From positions 6,223 to 32,738 of the forward strand of contig KV908803.1 of NCBI GenBank assembly GCA_002005505.1: a DNA stretch of 26,516 bases, given 5' to 3'. Of this stretch, positions 10,121 through 22,877 are shown piece after piece. Position numbers and translations under genes: made by a program. A model generated the notes under the pieces. The model had not been told where the DNA came from. It worked only from the letters and a program-made list of their open reading frames with translations, and made no database searches. Within the stretch, counting starts at the first letter, position 1, and every line of letters begins with the position of its first letter. The stretch comes from Botryococcus braunii (Eukaryota > Chlorophyta > Trebouxiophyceae).

Positions 10121-12639
10121 ATGACAACTATACAAACTAGCAATGTTTTCGCGGCCTTAAGCGACGCGAAGAAAAAGAAGAAGAGCTCGTCCAAATCGAA
10201 GGAAAGCGGAGACAAGAAAAAGAAGATCTCTAAAGCTGAACGCTCTGCAGAACTTGAACGAGCCATCTTCGCTGCTCCCAAAGTCAGTATTACGAATTGG
10301 GCAGATACAGATGAAGACTCAGACGCAGACATCCCCATCCCTGAGTCGTGGGCAACGGTCCGGGACTTTTCAATCTTGCAGTGGTTGTTTGTTGTCCCGT
10401 TATTCAGACTTGAGCTATGTTTTTGCTTGGCTTATAATTCTTGGAATGAAATTTCAGCTTCTACCATGTATATCGTTTTGAAGTTTATCCCGTATTTCTG
10501 ATGTGCTGACACAGCTTTGCTACCACACAGGCTGGGATTGCAAAAGCCAACGGACGCGTTGAAGAAGAGGAGGAGGTGGATGAAGGAGGCGACAGCGATG
10601 ATGTACGCTCTTAAGAAACGTTGTGGATGGGGGATATGTCAGTGCTTATTGAATTGCCAGTTCCGTGCAAGGCTGTCATTAAGTGCAGATGAAGATCAAG
10701 CCCTCCTCTTTATGCAAGACTTGGACTCTGGTTTCTTGATTGATGTATGGAACTGTGGTCCAGGTCACTGGAATAAGAAGAGGTTCCTCCAAAAGGGATT
10801 TGCCCTGAACTGGGGTGGATATGGAGAAGTGGGATGGGAACTTTGCTCTCAATATGCTGTTGCATCATTAGGGGATCGTTCTATATTGGTACGGATCTTT
10901 ACCTGGACTTATGATCTCACTCCTGGAAATGAAACAGGATCATCGTGCAGCCATTGAGGAGGCCTTGGGAGTTGAGCTGGGAAAGGATGAGGAGGAGGAG
11001 GAGGAGGAACAGCCTCAAGGTGTGGATAACAGGCTAGTGGCTGCTATGTTCATGAAGATGCTGGCGCAAAGTCAGATGAGCTGTATTTCAGTGGCGACGT
11101 GGGTCAGGAGCACTGCTTGCGAATGTTTTGCTGAGCTCTTGTGTGATGCATCGTTTGGAAATTCCGTATGCTTGTAATTAAATATCTCTTGATGCAGCAA
11201 GTTTTGCATGGTTGACATGCACGTGTTTGAGGAGACATGTCTGTATGTTTCAGGGGACGAATGAGAGAAGGGATAAGTTCATTCGATAGATTTTTGTTCT
11301 TACATATTTAAGTATAACTTTCCCAATTGCTTTGTTGTGCAGCTGAATCACCACGAGCAGAGGCCAGGGAGGCGAAGAGACAAGTAGAGCCCATTCCTCA
11401 AGAGAGAACATTATCAAAGAAGGTGGAGTCTGCATCCTCATCGTTCTCAAAAAGTGTGTTAGGGGCACAAGTGCTTCGCTCTCAAAGCGTGGCTGTTACA
11501 AGGCAAGTGGAATGTTAGGGTGGACACTTATGTAGAGCCCTACACATTCCCCACATTGACCCTCTGAAATTCACAATGTAGGACTCTGAATTCTTGCCCA
11601 TCAAGGGAAGTTGGGTGCCATACAGCTGCCTCCCGCCAGCGGTGGTATCGTGGAGTAAACTCTCATGAGTTAGTAAACAAAATCAACACCCGTGAGGAAG
11701 GACTCAATTTTCAAAAGCTTACACCACTGTGTGACATGATTGATCGTGTAGTGATGAATGTGCCATTTCTGGCATATGTGATTTGGAACCAGAGAAGCTC
11801 ATTTTGAAATTTGTTGTGTCAATGGCAGGAGCTGAAAAAGAAGGAGATGGAGGATTTGGAGGCAACATTGAAGGAATTGGGACTCACAGTGGCAGAGCTG
11901 CGTCAAGCAGAAGAGGAAGCAGCTGCGAAGAAGGAAAAGAAAAAGAAGAAAGAGAAGAAAACAGAAAGCAATGGATCTGCAGGTGACATTAATGGGTCAG
12001 AGGGCGCTGCCGTATCTAAAGCTCCTGAGAAGCTTCAGGGCGAAGAGCCTGAACCAGAAGAAGAAGAAGAACCGGTTGTGGTAGTCGATCCATTGGAGGT
12101 GAGGATTCCCGTAAACGAGGTACATGGCACCTACATTGTGGGCATTGATATGCTGGGATGCTGATATTTGGGCTGTCTCTGGGGTTTGCATCCGACAGTG
12201 GTGCCATCAGCCTCAATCTAAATGACTGATAGTGGGCGTCTTCATGTTGCAACAGTAACAGATATGAGGCATACCTGAAACTGTGCAGAGAAGTGGAATG
12301 CATTTCTGAGATGTATTGTTTGTGGGCAGGCAAAGAAAGCTTTAGCTAAGAAGAAGGCAGTTGCAGCCGGTGGGGCTAAAGCAAAAGTAGAGTCAGCAGC
12401 TGCAAAGGCTGCACGGGAAGCCAAGGAGCGAGCGAAAAAGAACAAGAAGAAAGATACTGCCCATTATAATCAGGTAAAATTGCACAAGTCGCTGTTTGCC
12501 ATGTCCCTTTAATAATGTTGGATGACCTTCGATCCCTTGAGCAAGTTGTTTTGAATGCATCGGCTGTGCTGATAGAGCAAGTACCTGCGAAACGGTTTTC
12601 ATGACGTGACCTCGTTGTTTGCAGGCTCCAACTAGATGA
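10121..12639 (+). CDS. Lys/Glu-rich coiled-coil protein of unknown function, 7 exons
   Basis: Exons: 10121 to about 10357 (donor uncertain), 10531-10602, 10938-11019, 11343-11422, 11829-12098, 12330-12473, 12625-12639 (stop TGA). Apart from the weak first donor (GTCCGG at 10358), all sites are GT-AG and all phases agree. This gives about 299 residues. Order: NVFAAL and a Lys run near the N-terminus; an ELERAIFAAPKVSITNWAD segment followed by Asp/Glu-rich sequence; an acidic stretch with seven Glu; RTLSKK joined across intron 4 to ELKKKEMEDLEATLKELGL (likely coiled coil, residues 156-176); a Lys-rich basic block; an acidic block ending VVVVDPLE; an Ala/Lys helix; and the C-terminus HYNQ-APTR. 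From memory this resembles an uncharacterised plant and algal family with SKKELKKKEL and HYNQ...R motifs; no function is known to me. The charge suggests nucleic-acid or ribosome association, but that is a guess. Confidence 0.75.
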
Positions 12640-13085
12640 GATGGAGTAAGAAAGGTAGGGGTGAAGTCCCTACTCCCTCCATGTGCGGCATCAACGAGCT
12701 CTTCCGCCACTATGTCCACCGCTCCGTCATAACAATGACGTAAACTCAGTTCGGGATGCACATGTGCTGATTCGACAGCCAGAGATCTCAAGACCAATTG
12801 TAAGAACTGGTCATCAATGCTTCTGCTTTTGACTTTCCTGCAGACATAGCTGCGTTTTCTCCTTAAGCTTGCGTGTGCAACACGGGGCATGTGAGTTGCC
12901 GCATGAAAAATGCGTGTGTTGCGTGAAAGGTTGCCTTGCGTTGAACATTTGGGGCTGGAGCAATTCGCTGTTTTGGGATTTCCCTTGCTAGCCTTGACAA
13001 CTGTAAAATGCGATTCCATGCTGCCAGGTCTTTCTGTTGCCGGGTACTCTCTATTTCTGCGGCAGTGGCGTTGCACCTCAGGCAT
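12397..13085 (-). CDS. Possible minus-strand gene segment (230-codon open frame)
   Basis: A minus-strand frame is open for 230 codons from 13085 to about 12393, overlapping the last two exons of the + strand gene in antisense. An acceptor-like TGTCTGCAG precedes GAAAGTC near 12845, and a CAG-GTACTT donor-like site lies near 12590. The part between, including FLQLVLRSLAVES and DGAVDIVAEELVDAAHGG, looks protein-like. In another frame just upstream (about 13058-12960), AEIESTRQQKDLAAWNRIL also looks like coiled coil. A convergent minus-strand gene with introns could explain both. I recognise no family, and antisense overlap with coding exons is a reason for doubt. Confidence 0.27.
12799..12803 (+). 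terminator. Candidate poly(A) signal TGTAA for the Lys/Glu-rich gene
   Basis: TGTAA occurs 160 nt after the stop codon of the Lys/Glu-rich gene, a typical distance for green-algal poly(A) signals. A second TGTAA lies near 13002. The assignment is inference. Confidence 0.3.
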
Positions 13086-13272
13086 AGACTCGTAAGCACT
13101 GTCTTAGATAACTGTGAAGCTACCTAATCCTGAACCATGTGTCACACATACTGATGTGCACAAGCCAGTGGCCGAGGACGACCCTAGACAATGGCACATA
13201 ACGAAAGGAGATTGACAATGCAGAGGAGAGACCCCGATCAAGAGGGGAGGAGGAGAAGGGATGGGGGGAGTT

Positions 13273-13318
13273 GGGAGGCAGGGGGGGTCTCCCCCCCCCC
13301 CCACCCCCCCTGCCTCCC
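13273..13318. other. Perfect 15-bp G/C inverted repeat (hairpin)
   Basis: GGGAGGCAGGGGGGG at 13273-13287 is the exact reverse complement of 13304-13318, with a 16-nt C-rich loop. It is intergenic, between the Lys/Glu-rich gene and the translocator gene. The G and C runs could also form quadruplex or i-motif structures. Confidence 0.85.
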
Positions 13319-14061
13319 CTCTCTCCCCAGGGATACGGAGGGCGAACCGCCAATGTAGAGTTACATTCCTGACAACTCCCTCCAGCTGTTCCTGCATTTC
13401 AAGGAAATCTGTCGAAGTCGGCAGAGTGACATTAACCAAAATTATTGTGGATGCAGTTGACTAAGGCAGAAACAGCTAAATTAGCAAACTGCGACCTTGG
13501 TGGAAGGGGAGTCAGTACAGAAGGGTAGGGAGGGACGAGGAGCGAGGGGAAGGGGGGTTAACGATTTGGTACGGGCAGCAACAACCCTACAGGATTTGAC
13601 GTCAAGAAGCCAGAGAGGTTGAGCACGGAGCCACCTTTGCAGGGCATACAACGAAAGACGAACTTGAATAGAAAGGGGAGGAAAGGCAGGATCTATATTC
13701 TGCAGAAAAAGAAAATCAGGAAAAGAATTGATACTTAAAACGGGAGGGGTTACGAGAAGAAGAGGGGGAAGCTAGAGGTTAAAGCCAATGTACTCCTTCA
13801 ATACACTCATAACAGAAAACTCGAGATTTTGAGAGGTACGAAAGAGACACAGAGTGTCAACGTCCCCCGAGATGCAAGTAGTAGTTGTGGAAGCAGGTGA
13901 CAAGAACAGAGACACGCAAGTCATGAAGATAAGTGCGAGTCTGAGTGAGTTTGATGGTAATTGCACGATGGGGAGGGGGTAGTATATGCAGCCCCCGGGG
14001 GCGGGAGAGAGAGAGAGAGAGACATACACCCAGGGGAGGATAAGGACGTGGTATCGGCAGC

Positions 14062-14105
14062 TTTGCCTGCTCGTGGCACTTAGAAGCCAAAGACGAGCAG
14101 GCAAA
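14062..14105. repeat. Perfect 13-bp inverted repeat
   Basis: TTTGCCTGCTCGT at 14062-14074 is the exact reverse complement of 14093-14105, with an 18-nt loop. The right arm runs into the first copy of the AAATAGCG tandem repeat. It lies about 280 bp upstream of the translocator start codon. Confidence 0.85.
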
Positions 14106-14178
14106 TAGCGACTGATATATTTCACTCTTTATATGAAATAGCGACTGATATATTTCACTTTTGCTTTTAAATAGCGAC
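14103..14178. repeat. 33-bp-period tandem repeat, two full copies and a partial third
   Basis: A 24-bp block starting AAATAGCGACTG and ending ATTTCACT occurs at 14103-14126 and 14136-14159, and its first 10 bp return at 14169-14178. The spacing is exactly 33 bp each time, about three helical turns. It lies 208-283 bp upstream of the translocator ATG and could be a set of phased promoter elements or part of a small mobile element. Confidence 0.85.
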
Positions 14179-14385
14179 CTGTGCATTGTGCACATGTTAT
14201 GTGTCAATTAGGAGGGTTCCGGCGGAAAGGTTCACTTCCAGGATTCGAACATGTTCGCCGAGGCAACCTTGGGCAGTATCAAACAGATGTGATCAGCCCC
14301 CCGAGATCTTCCGTTTGTCGTCCGATCTCTCTCCTTGCTAACCGTCTTTAGCGCCCATTTATTATTTGCATCCGAAACAATCACC

Positions 14386-18310
<3,925 letters not shown>

Positions 18311-18401
18311 AGAATGTTCGAGTGGGTCATATGACATGTATGTCAAGGTCCCCAGAGAGTCGACTTGCCTCACGTGTACCATTCACTCCTGGGTTTGTTC
18401 C

Positions 18402-18406
18402 TGTAA
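18402..18406 (+). terminator. Candidate poly(A) signal TGTAA for the translocator gene
   Basis: TGTAA occurs 92 nt after the translocator stop codon, matching the usual green-algal arrangement. Use in this gene is inferred. Confidence 0.35.
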
Positions 18407-18670
18407 CGAGCTTCTAAGACCTTCCTGCACTGCAACCCATGCGTTGGCTTTTGTCTCATGGTTGTGTCCCATGTGTGGGCTGCACCTTCATCGGGTTTAT
18501 TTGTTTGAACTTGCGTCAAGGTTTTGAGCATTGGCAGTGGGTAGTTTGGGACCGTTCAAATGTCCTTCCATGTTTAAGGTTCATTTCTGCTGTCACCTGG
18601 AAGATATCTGTGGACACTTAATTGTTGACTTCGCAGAAGGACTAAAACTTTGATGCCATTAACGGTACCT

Positions 18671-19017
18671 CGGGTGCATGCACTGCATCTATTCAAAGAC
18701 TATAGTAGTGTCGAAGTCTTCTAGAAGTCTCTTGCCAGAAGCGGACACAGATCACTCATACTGGATCTGCTTTGATCATTTCTGTTGGAGTGACGAAAAC
18801 ATGGATATCTGTGGAGGGCGTGCTTGGCCAACATGGTCGACGTGGCACAAGAAGGGGTTCGACTTGTGATTCCATTGCCTTTACCTTCGGTGCATGTATC
18901 GCATCTGTCCAAGGCTATAATGAGTGTCGAAGTCTTCTAGAAGTATCTTGTCAGAAGCAAAGTTTCGATCACTCATATTGACAGTGCTTTGATTATTTCT
19001 GTCAAAGTGACAGAAAC
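18671..19017. repeat. Diverged tandem duplication downstream of the translocator gene
   Basis: About 130 bp at 18671-18802 is repeated imperfectly at 18889-19017. Shared blocks include GTGTCGAAGTCTTCTAGAAG, GATCACTCATA and CTTTGAT-ATTTCTGT. The best-kept block holds the palindrome CTTCTAGAAG, which also fits the TTCnnGAA core of a heat-shock element. Three frames are broken, so it is not coding. Confidence 0.8.
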
Positions 19018-19145
19018 CTTGCACTGGGGTTTTCCCTGTGGGGTTGTCTGGACATTGATTTCAAGCCCCGCTTCATTTCAGCTTCTACGGTCTGCAATTT
19101 GATATACAGGATTTACGTCATGGTAACCTCATGTTGATTAGGCGC

Positions 19146-19148
<3 letters not shown>

Positions 19149-19244
<96 letters not shown>

Positions 19245-19264
19245 GTGCGCGCACGCACGCGCGT
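19149..19264. repeat. (GT)n microsatellite
   Basis: About 45 GT units (19149-19239) end in a GC-alternating tail with GCGCGCACGCACGCGCG. The alternating purine-pyrimidine sequence is prone to Z-DNA. It is intergenic. Confidence 0.95.
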
Positions 19265-20688
19265 TAATCACCTTCTTTTGGAGGACGGTGGAAAGCGATG
19301 AGTAAGTTCGAGCTGTCAGTCAGAGTAGGCATATCGTGCAGTATTGACTGATACATATCGCATTCTATGGGTGGTTTGAGGTCGGGATTGAAGAGTGAAT
19401 AGGTCTTCTACATATCTTCGGACAGTCGTCGCTTAACAGTGGGCCATAGTTCCTTGTACAAGTGTACCAACTTGGTACCAGAAAAAGTGTAAAGTGTGCA
19501 TGACCTAGTACTACCAAGTCAGGAGGCTTTGGTCCGCGCTTATGTTGCCTTATGGAGAGGGTGTTCCAAACTCAGTTGAGGTAAAAGGTGGACCATATCG
19601 GCCCGCCACATTCAATTGTTCCCACGACCAGGGTCTCAAACACAACAAGCATATGCGAGGCTATTTGAGCTGTTCAACACTCGTGAGAGGCTTATTTGCT
19701 TTTTATCAAGCCTTGCAAGTCACTGTCCATGTACTAAATTAAAGTCACGCCCATGAGCGTCTCCTCACCCTTCTGCTTGTCATCCCTAGGCTAGGCGCCA
19801 TGTCGACCTCTAGATCTAGAATAACGAAAAATCCCCCCCATTCTTCTTGTTCTGCCATCCGTTTCGAAAATGGACCCGACAAAGGACAAGACATCCTTCA
19901 ACATCTCAGTGAGATTCTTACACCCGTTGATCACGCTGCCCAATTCCTGACCGTATTGATTGTTGCCAGCCTGAAGTTTGTGAGAAAATTGTCTATCTAA
20001 GCTAGAAGAAACACAGCATTGTACGACATATGGAGCTTCGTAGCCGGGTATACCTCACTTTAAGAACAGCACAGTGATGATAAACCCGGCTTTTTCTTGC
20101 AGTAAGCCACGTGGACTACATTTCCGTTCAATAAGGAGTTTTCCAATAGGACTTCTGTACAGGCTCACATGGACTCCGGCGAAACACCTTTGCAAGTAAA
20201 GTGGTGCTCGATGTCAACAGTGTCAATCTTGTCCATATCAACACGAAATTCTTGCACCTCACAAGCCTATGTGGCAGAACACTATCAGGGTCCCGGGCCC
20301 ATGCCACTTCAACTAGATGTTTAGACTGGGAATCAGGTATGGATCCACTCTCCGGAGAGTGGAAAGAACGAATCTAAATCTGGAAGTCCCGTGCCTGAAA
20401 AGAACACCTTGAGCGTGTTTGACAGGCCCAGTTATGAAAAGTGATGTGGAAAATCACAACAAAGCTGGAATCAGTGTTCTTTGTTGCCAATTATTCAAGC
20501 ATCCTGTTAGCCCCAGTTTTAAAGCTCTACTTTTTAACTCATATGCCTACTGGTAGACGCGACTGACATGTACGCAGGTGCTCATGAGCTCATGAGCCCT
20601 CGAGGGAATAGGGACTGAAAAGTGCCCTGTGCCCACCAGCCCCTTAAGGCCGGGGTCACCCACCCCCCACCCCCACCCCCCCCACATA

Positions 20689-21009
<321 letters not shown>

Positions 21010-21114
21010 GCACAAGCACACGCACGGGAACTGTTGAGTTCTGAACATTATTATTGAATGCCTTGTGCTTTAAGTGATCTTCATGTGTGCACTATTAGGA
21101 TATGGGTCCATTGA

Positions 21115-21170
21115 GAACATAAGGTACCTTGAGACACGGCAGATTCTGGACGTTTTCGAACATAAGGTAC
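21115..21170. repeat. Repeated GAACATAAGGTAC motif
   Basis: The 13-mer GAACATAAGGTAC occurs at 21115-21127 and 21158-21170, 43 bp apart. The first copy forms the palindrome AAGGTACCTT (21121-21130). It lies just upstream of, or inside, the 5' LTR. The core CATAAGGTAC occurs twice more inside the pol frame. Confidence 0.8.
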
Positions 21171-21234
21171 AATCCTATCTAGATCACACGTTTGTCGGAT
21201 GAACTCTTAAGGCTGCCCCACCGGAGTGAATACC

Positions 21235-21697
21235 AACTGGTTGTGAAAGATGCTGGGCATCACCAGATGCTAGTCTTGTCCGACAGTTGTGTGTGGCACT
21301 CAGCAGACAGTCGTACGGACTGTAGCTGGAGTAACTTCGTCTATTGACGACCTGTCTGCTTTGTACAGGTACGGTGCGGCAGTGTGTGTTGTATCATTGT
21401 TGCTATTGTGAGAGTGAACAAGCTTAGTGTACCCTGTAGTCACTCAAACAGATAAGGGACAGTGACTTCAGGGAGTATAGGCATGTACTTGAACGTAGCC
21501 GTCTAGAGCCTTATCTAGTGATTGCTTGATCGGTGCTTGTGTACAAGATAATGATGTAACGTAACTGGTTGTGAAAGATGCTGGGCATCACCAGATGCTA
21601 GTCTTGTCCGACAGTTGTGTGTGGCACTCAGCAGACAGTCGTACGGACTGTAGCTGGAGTAACTTCGTCTATTGACGACCTGTCTGCTTTGTACAGG
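21235..21697. repeat. Exact 135-bp direct repeat in the LTR region
   Basis: The segment 21235-21369 (AACTGGTTGTGAAAG...TTTGTACAGG) is repeated without a visible mismatch at 21563-21697; the offset is 328 bp. The two copies diverge abruptly after GTACAGG. They could be a tandem repeat within a long LTR (as in U3 enhancer repeats) or a partial LTR duplication. Confidence 0.95.
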
Positions 21698-21725
21698 GAA
21701 AGCCGATTGCCCATAACCTTTCACA
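21242..21725 (+). repeat. Candidate 5' LTR (start uncertain)
   Basis: The right end, CTTTCACA at 21718-21725, abuts the primer-binding site. Its reverse complement TGTGAAAG occurs at 21242 and at 21570, giving an 8-bp terminal inverted repeat and an LTR of either 484 or 156 bp. Both candidate starts lie inside an exact direct repeat, so they cannot be told apart here. A longer LTR starting at TGTTGAG (21032) is also possible. Only the 3' LTR, outside the window, can settle it. Confidence 0.55.
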
Positions 21726-21735
21726 GGTTATGGGC
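21709..21735 (+). other. Perfect U5-PBS hairpin
   Basis: GCCCATAACCT (21709-21719) pairs perfectly with AGGTTATGGGC (21725-21735) around the loop TTCAC. The left arm is in the LTR end and the right arm is the primer-binding site, so in the genomic RNA the site would be paired with the LTR before the tRNA binds. Confidence 0.9.
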
Positions 21736-21739
21736 CCAC
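21726..21739 (+). other. Primer-binding site for a half initiator tRNA-Met
   Basis: GGTTATGGGCCCAC is the reverse complement of GTGGGCCCATAACC, the anticodon stem-loop (CAT) of eukaryotic initiator tRNA-Met. Drosophila copia starts its internal region with nearly the same sequence and primes from a 5' half of this tRNA (established knowledge). Weaker similarity to the D-arm complement continues to about 21757. It follows the LTR end CACA directly. Confidence 0.88.
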
Positions 21740-22115
21740 GCCCTTCCAGCTGAGCCAAGTAAAAGCAGGAGTGAAGGTCGTCTACGGATGGGTCAGACGT
21801 AAGCGTCAACAAAGGAGCTCGAGCATGGCGCAGCGGCGCAAGGGAACTCGAGTGTACCAGGACCATTATCTTACTCACAGTTTACCTTTCTGGGAAATTC
21901 ATAATTGAAGTTTTAGCTGTGCTTTATCATTCATAGACGTTGTCTAGAAGCACTGAGTGAGTCGGGCCGGACTCCGGCGCAAACTTCTGAGGGGAACATA
22001 TCTGCTACTACTGTGCAAGACTGGCTGGTAAATTTCCATGACATGGAGGGAATTGTAGGGTATTGCTGCATTCCAGAAGTTTATGAGTAAGTTTGGCTGG
22101 TGAAGTGACAATAGT

Positions 22116-22877
22116 ATGACAAAAAGGGGCAAAGAAAAGGAAAGTAGCAGTGAAACAGCAATGTCTCAACCTGGAGAAGTCAGTGGGGCCACTCCAGGGC
22201 AGTCTATGACCGGGACACAATCAGCCACTGCAGAACCAAAGGTGGAGATTGACAAGGCAGCCTACATCCCCAATACCTCTAATCCAAAGATGACTGTCAT
22301 GCTTGATGATGGAGGGCGCAATTTTGAATTTTGGTATGAAAATTTGGAGGCGTGCGCAAACACCAAGGGGGTCAGAGCGGCTTTGGAGAGGCCAATGCCA
22401 GGGTCGGTGGAGAACTCAGCCATCAAGCAGTGGCTGATCCAGTCAGTTCCAGTCATCTGGCATTCTCAGATCTCATGCCACAAAGCAGCGTTCGACTTCA
22501 TCGCGTGGGTGAAGAACAGTCACACTGGAGGGAGCAACCAAGACATCAACCTTGAGTGGTACAAGGAAATGGAGCAGGGCATCAAGACAGGGGAGACACT
22601 CAAGGTCTACCTCTACAGAATGATGGATCTGGCTACAAGTCTCAGAAACAACGCGTTCATCCTCTTGGACCACAATGTTGGGGAGCTGATGGTGAAGGGC
22701 CTCCCTCCTGTGCTGAGGCTCGAGTCCCTGGAGGTTATGGCAACCGACAAGCCGCCATTGGAGCTGATTCAAAGAATCCTGCGCGCCGCAGCCAGCCGTG
22801 GGTACAAGGACCCACCTGCAGAGGGAACACCTCAGGCCATGGCAGCTGCAGCAGTGGCTGGTCCCTCTGGGGGGTAG
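22116..22877 (+). CDS. gag: Gag of Ty1/copia element (253 residues before frame change)
   Basis: Starts at ATG 22116, 376 nt after the primer-binding site. Residues 75-245 (FEFWYENLEACANTKG... LEWYKEMEQGIKTGETLKVY... NVGELMVKGLPP) match the copia-type gag pattern: a Trp/Tyr-rich start, a helical core and the GLPP segment. The frame ends at TAG 22875-22877, directly after six G. The missing C-terminal part, with an Ala/Gly-rich linker, Arg-rich patch and zinc knuckle, lies in the -1 frame and joins smoothly there. It forms the virus-like particle shell and binds the RNA. Confidence 0.9.
   Translation: MTKRGKEKESSSETAMSQPGEVSGATPGQSMTGTQSATAEPKVEIDKAAYIPNTSNPKMTVMLDDGGRNFEFWYENLEACANTKGVRAALERPMPGSVENSAIKQWLIQSVPVIWHSQISCHKAAFDFIAWVKNSHTGGSNQDINLEWYKEMEQGIKTGETLKVYLYRMMDLATSLRNNAFILLDHNVGELMVKGLPPVLRLESLEVMATDKPPLELIQRILRAAASRGYKDPPAEGTPQAMAAAAVAGPSGG

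Larger units (their letters stand above)
12640..14385. other. Intergenic interval upstream of the translocator gene
   Basis: This interval holds the 3' flank of the Lys/Glu-rich gene, the possible minus-strand gene, the G/C hairpin, an inverted repeat with tandem repeats at 14062-14178, and presumably the translocator promoter. I see no TATA box I would defend. The + strand shows no exon with family motifs. Confidence 0.5.

Noticed and set aside
21115..21170. Short direct repeats considered as a CRISPR array
   Set aside because: Only two copies of 13 bp in a eukaryotic genome; no array structure.
21705..21760. tRNA-iMet-like sequence on the minus strand, considered as a tRNA gene
   Set aside because: Only the anticodon and D-arm complement is present; there is no T arm or acceptor stem. 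Its position directly after an LTR end is explained by a primer-binding site.
22556..22868. N-terminal part of the long pol frame
   Set aside because: It overlaps gag in another frame and shows no family motif until after the G run; it is a shadow, so the meaningful pol frame is taken from about 22869.
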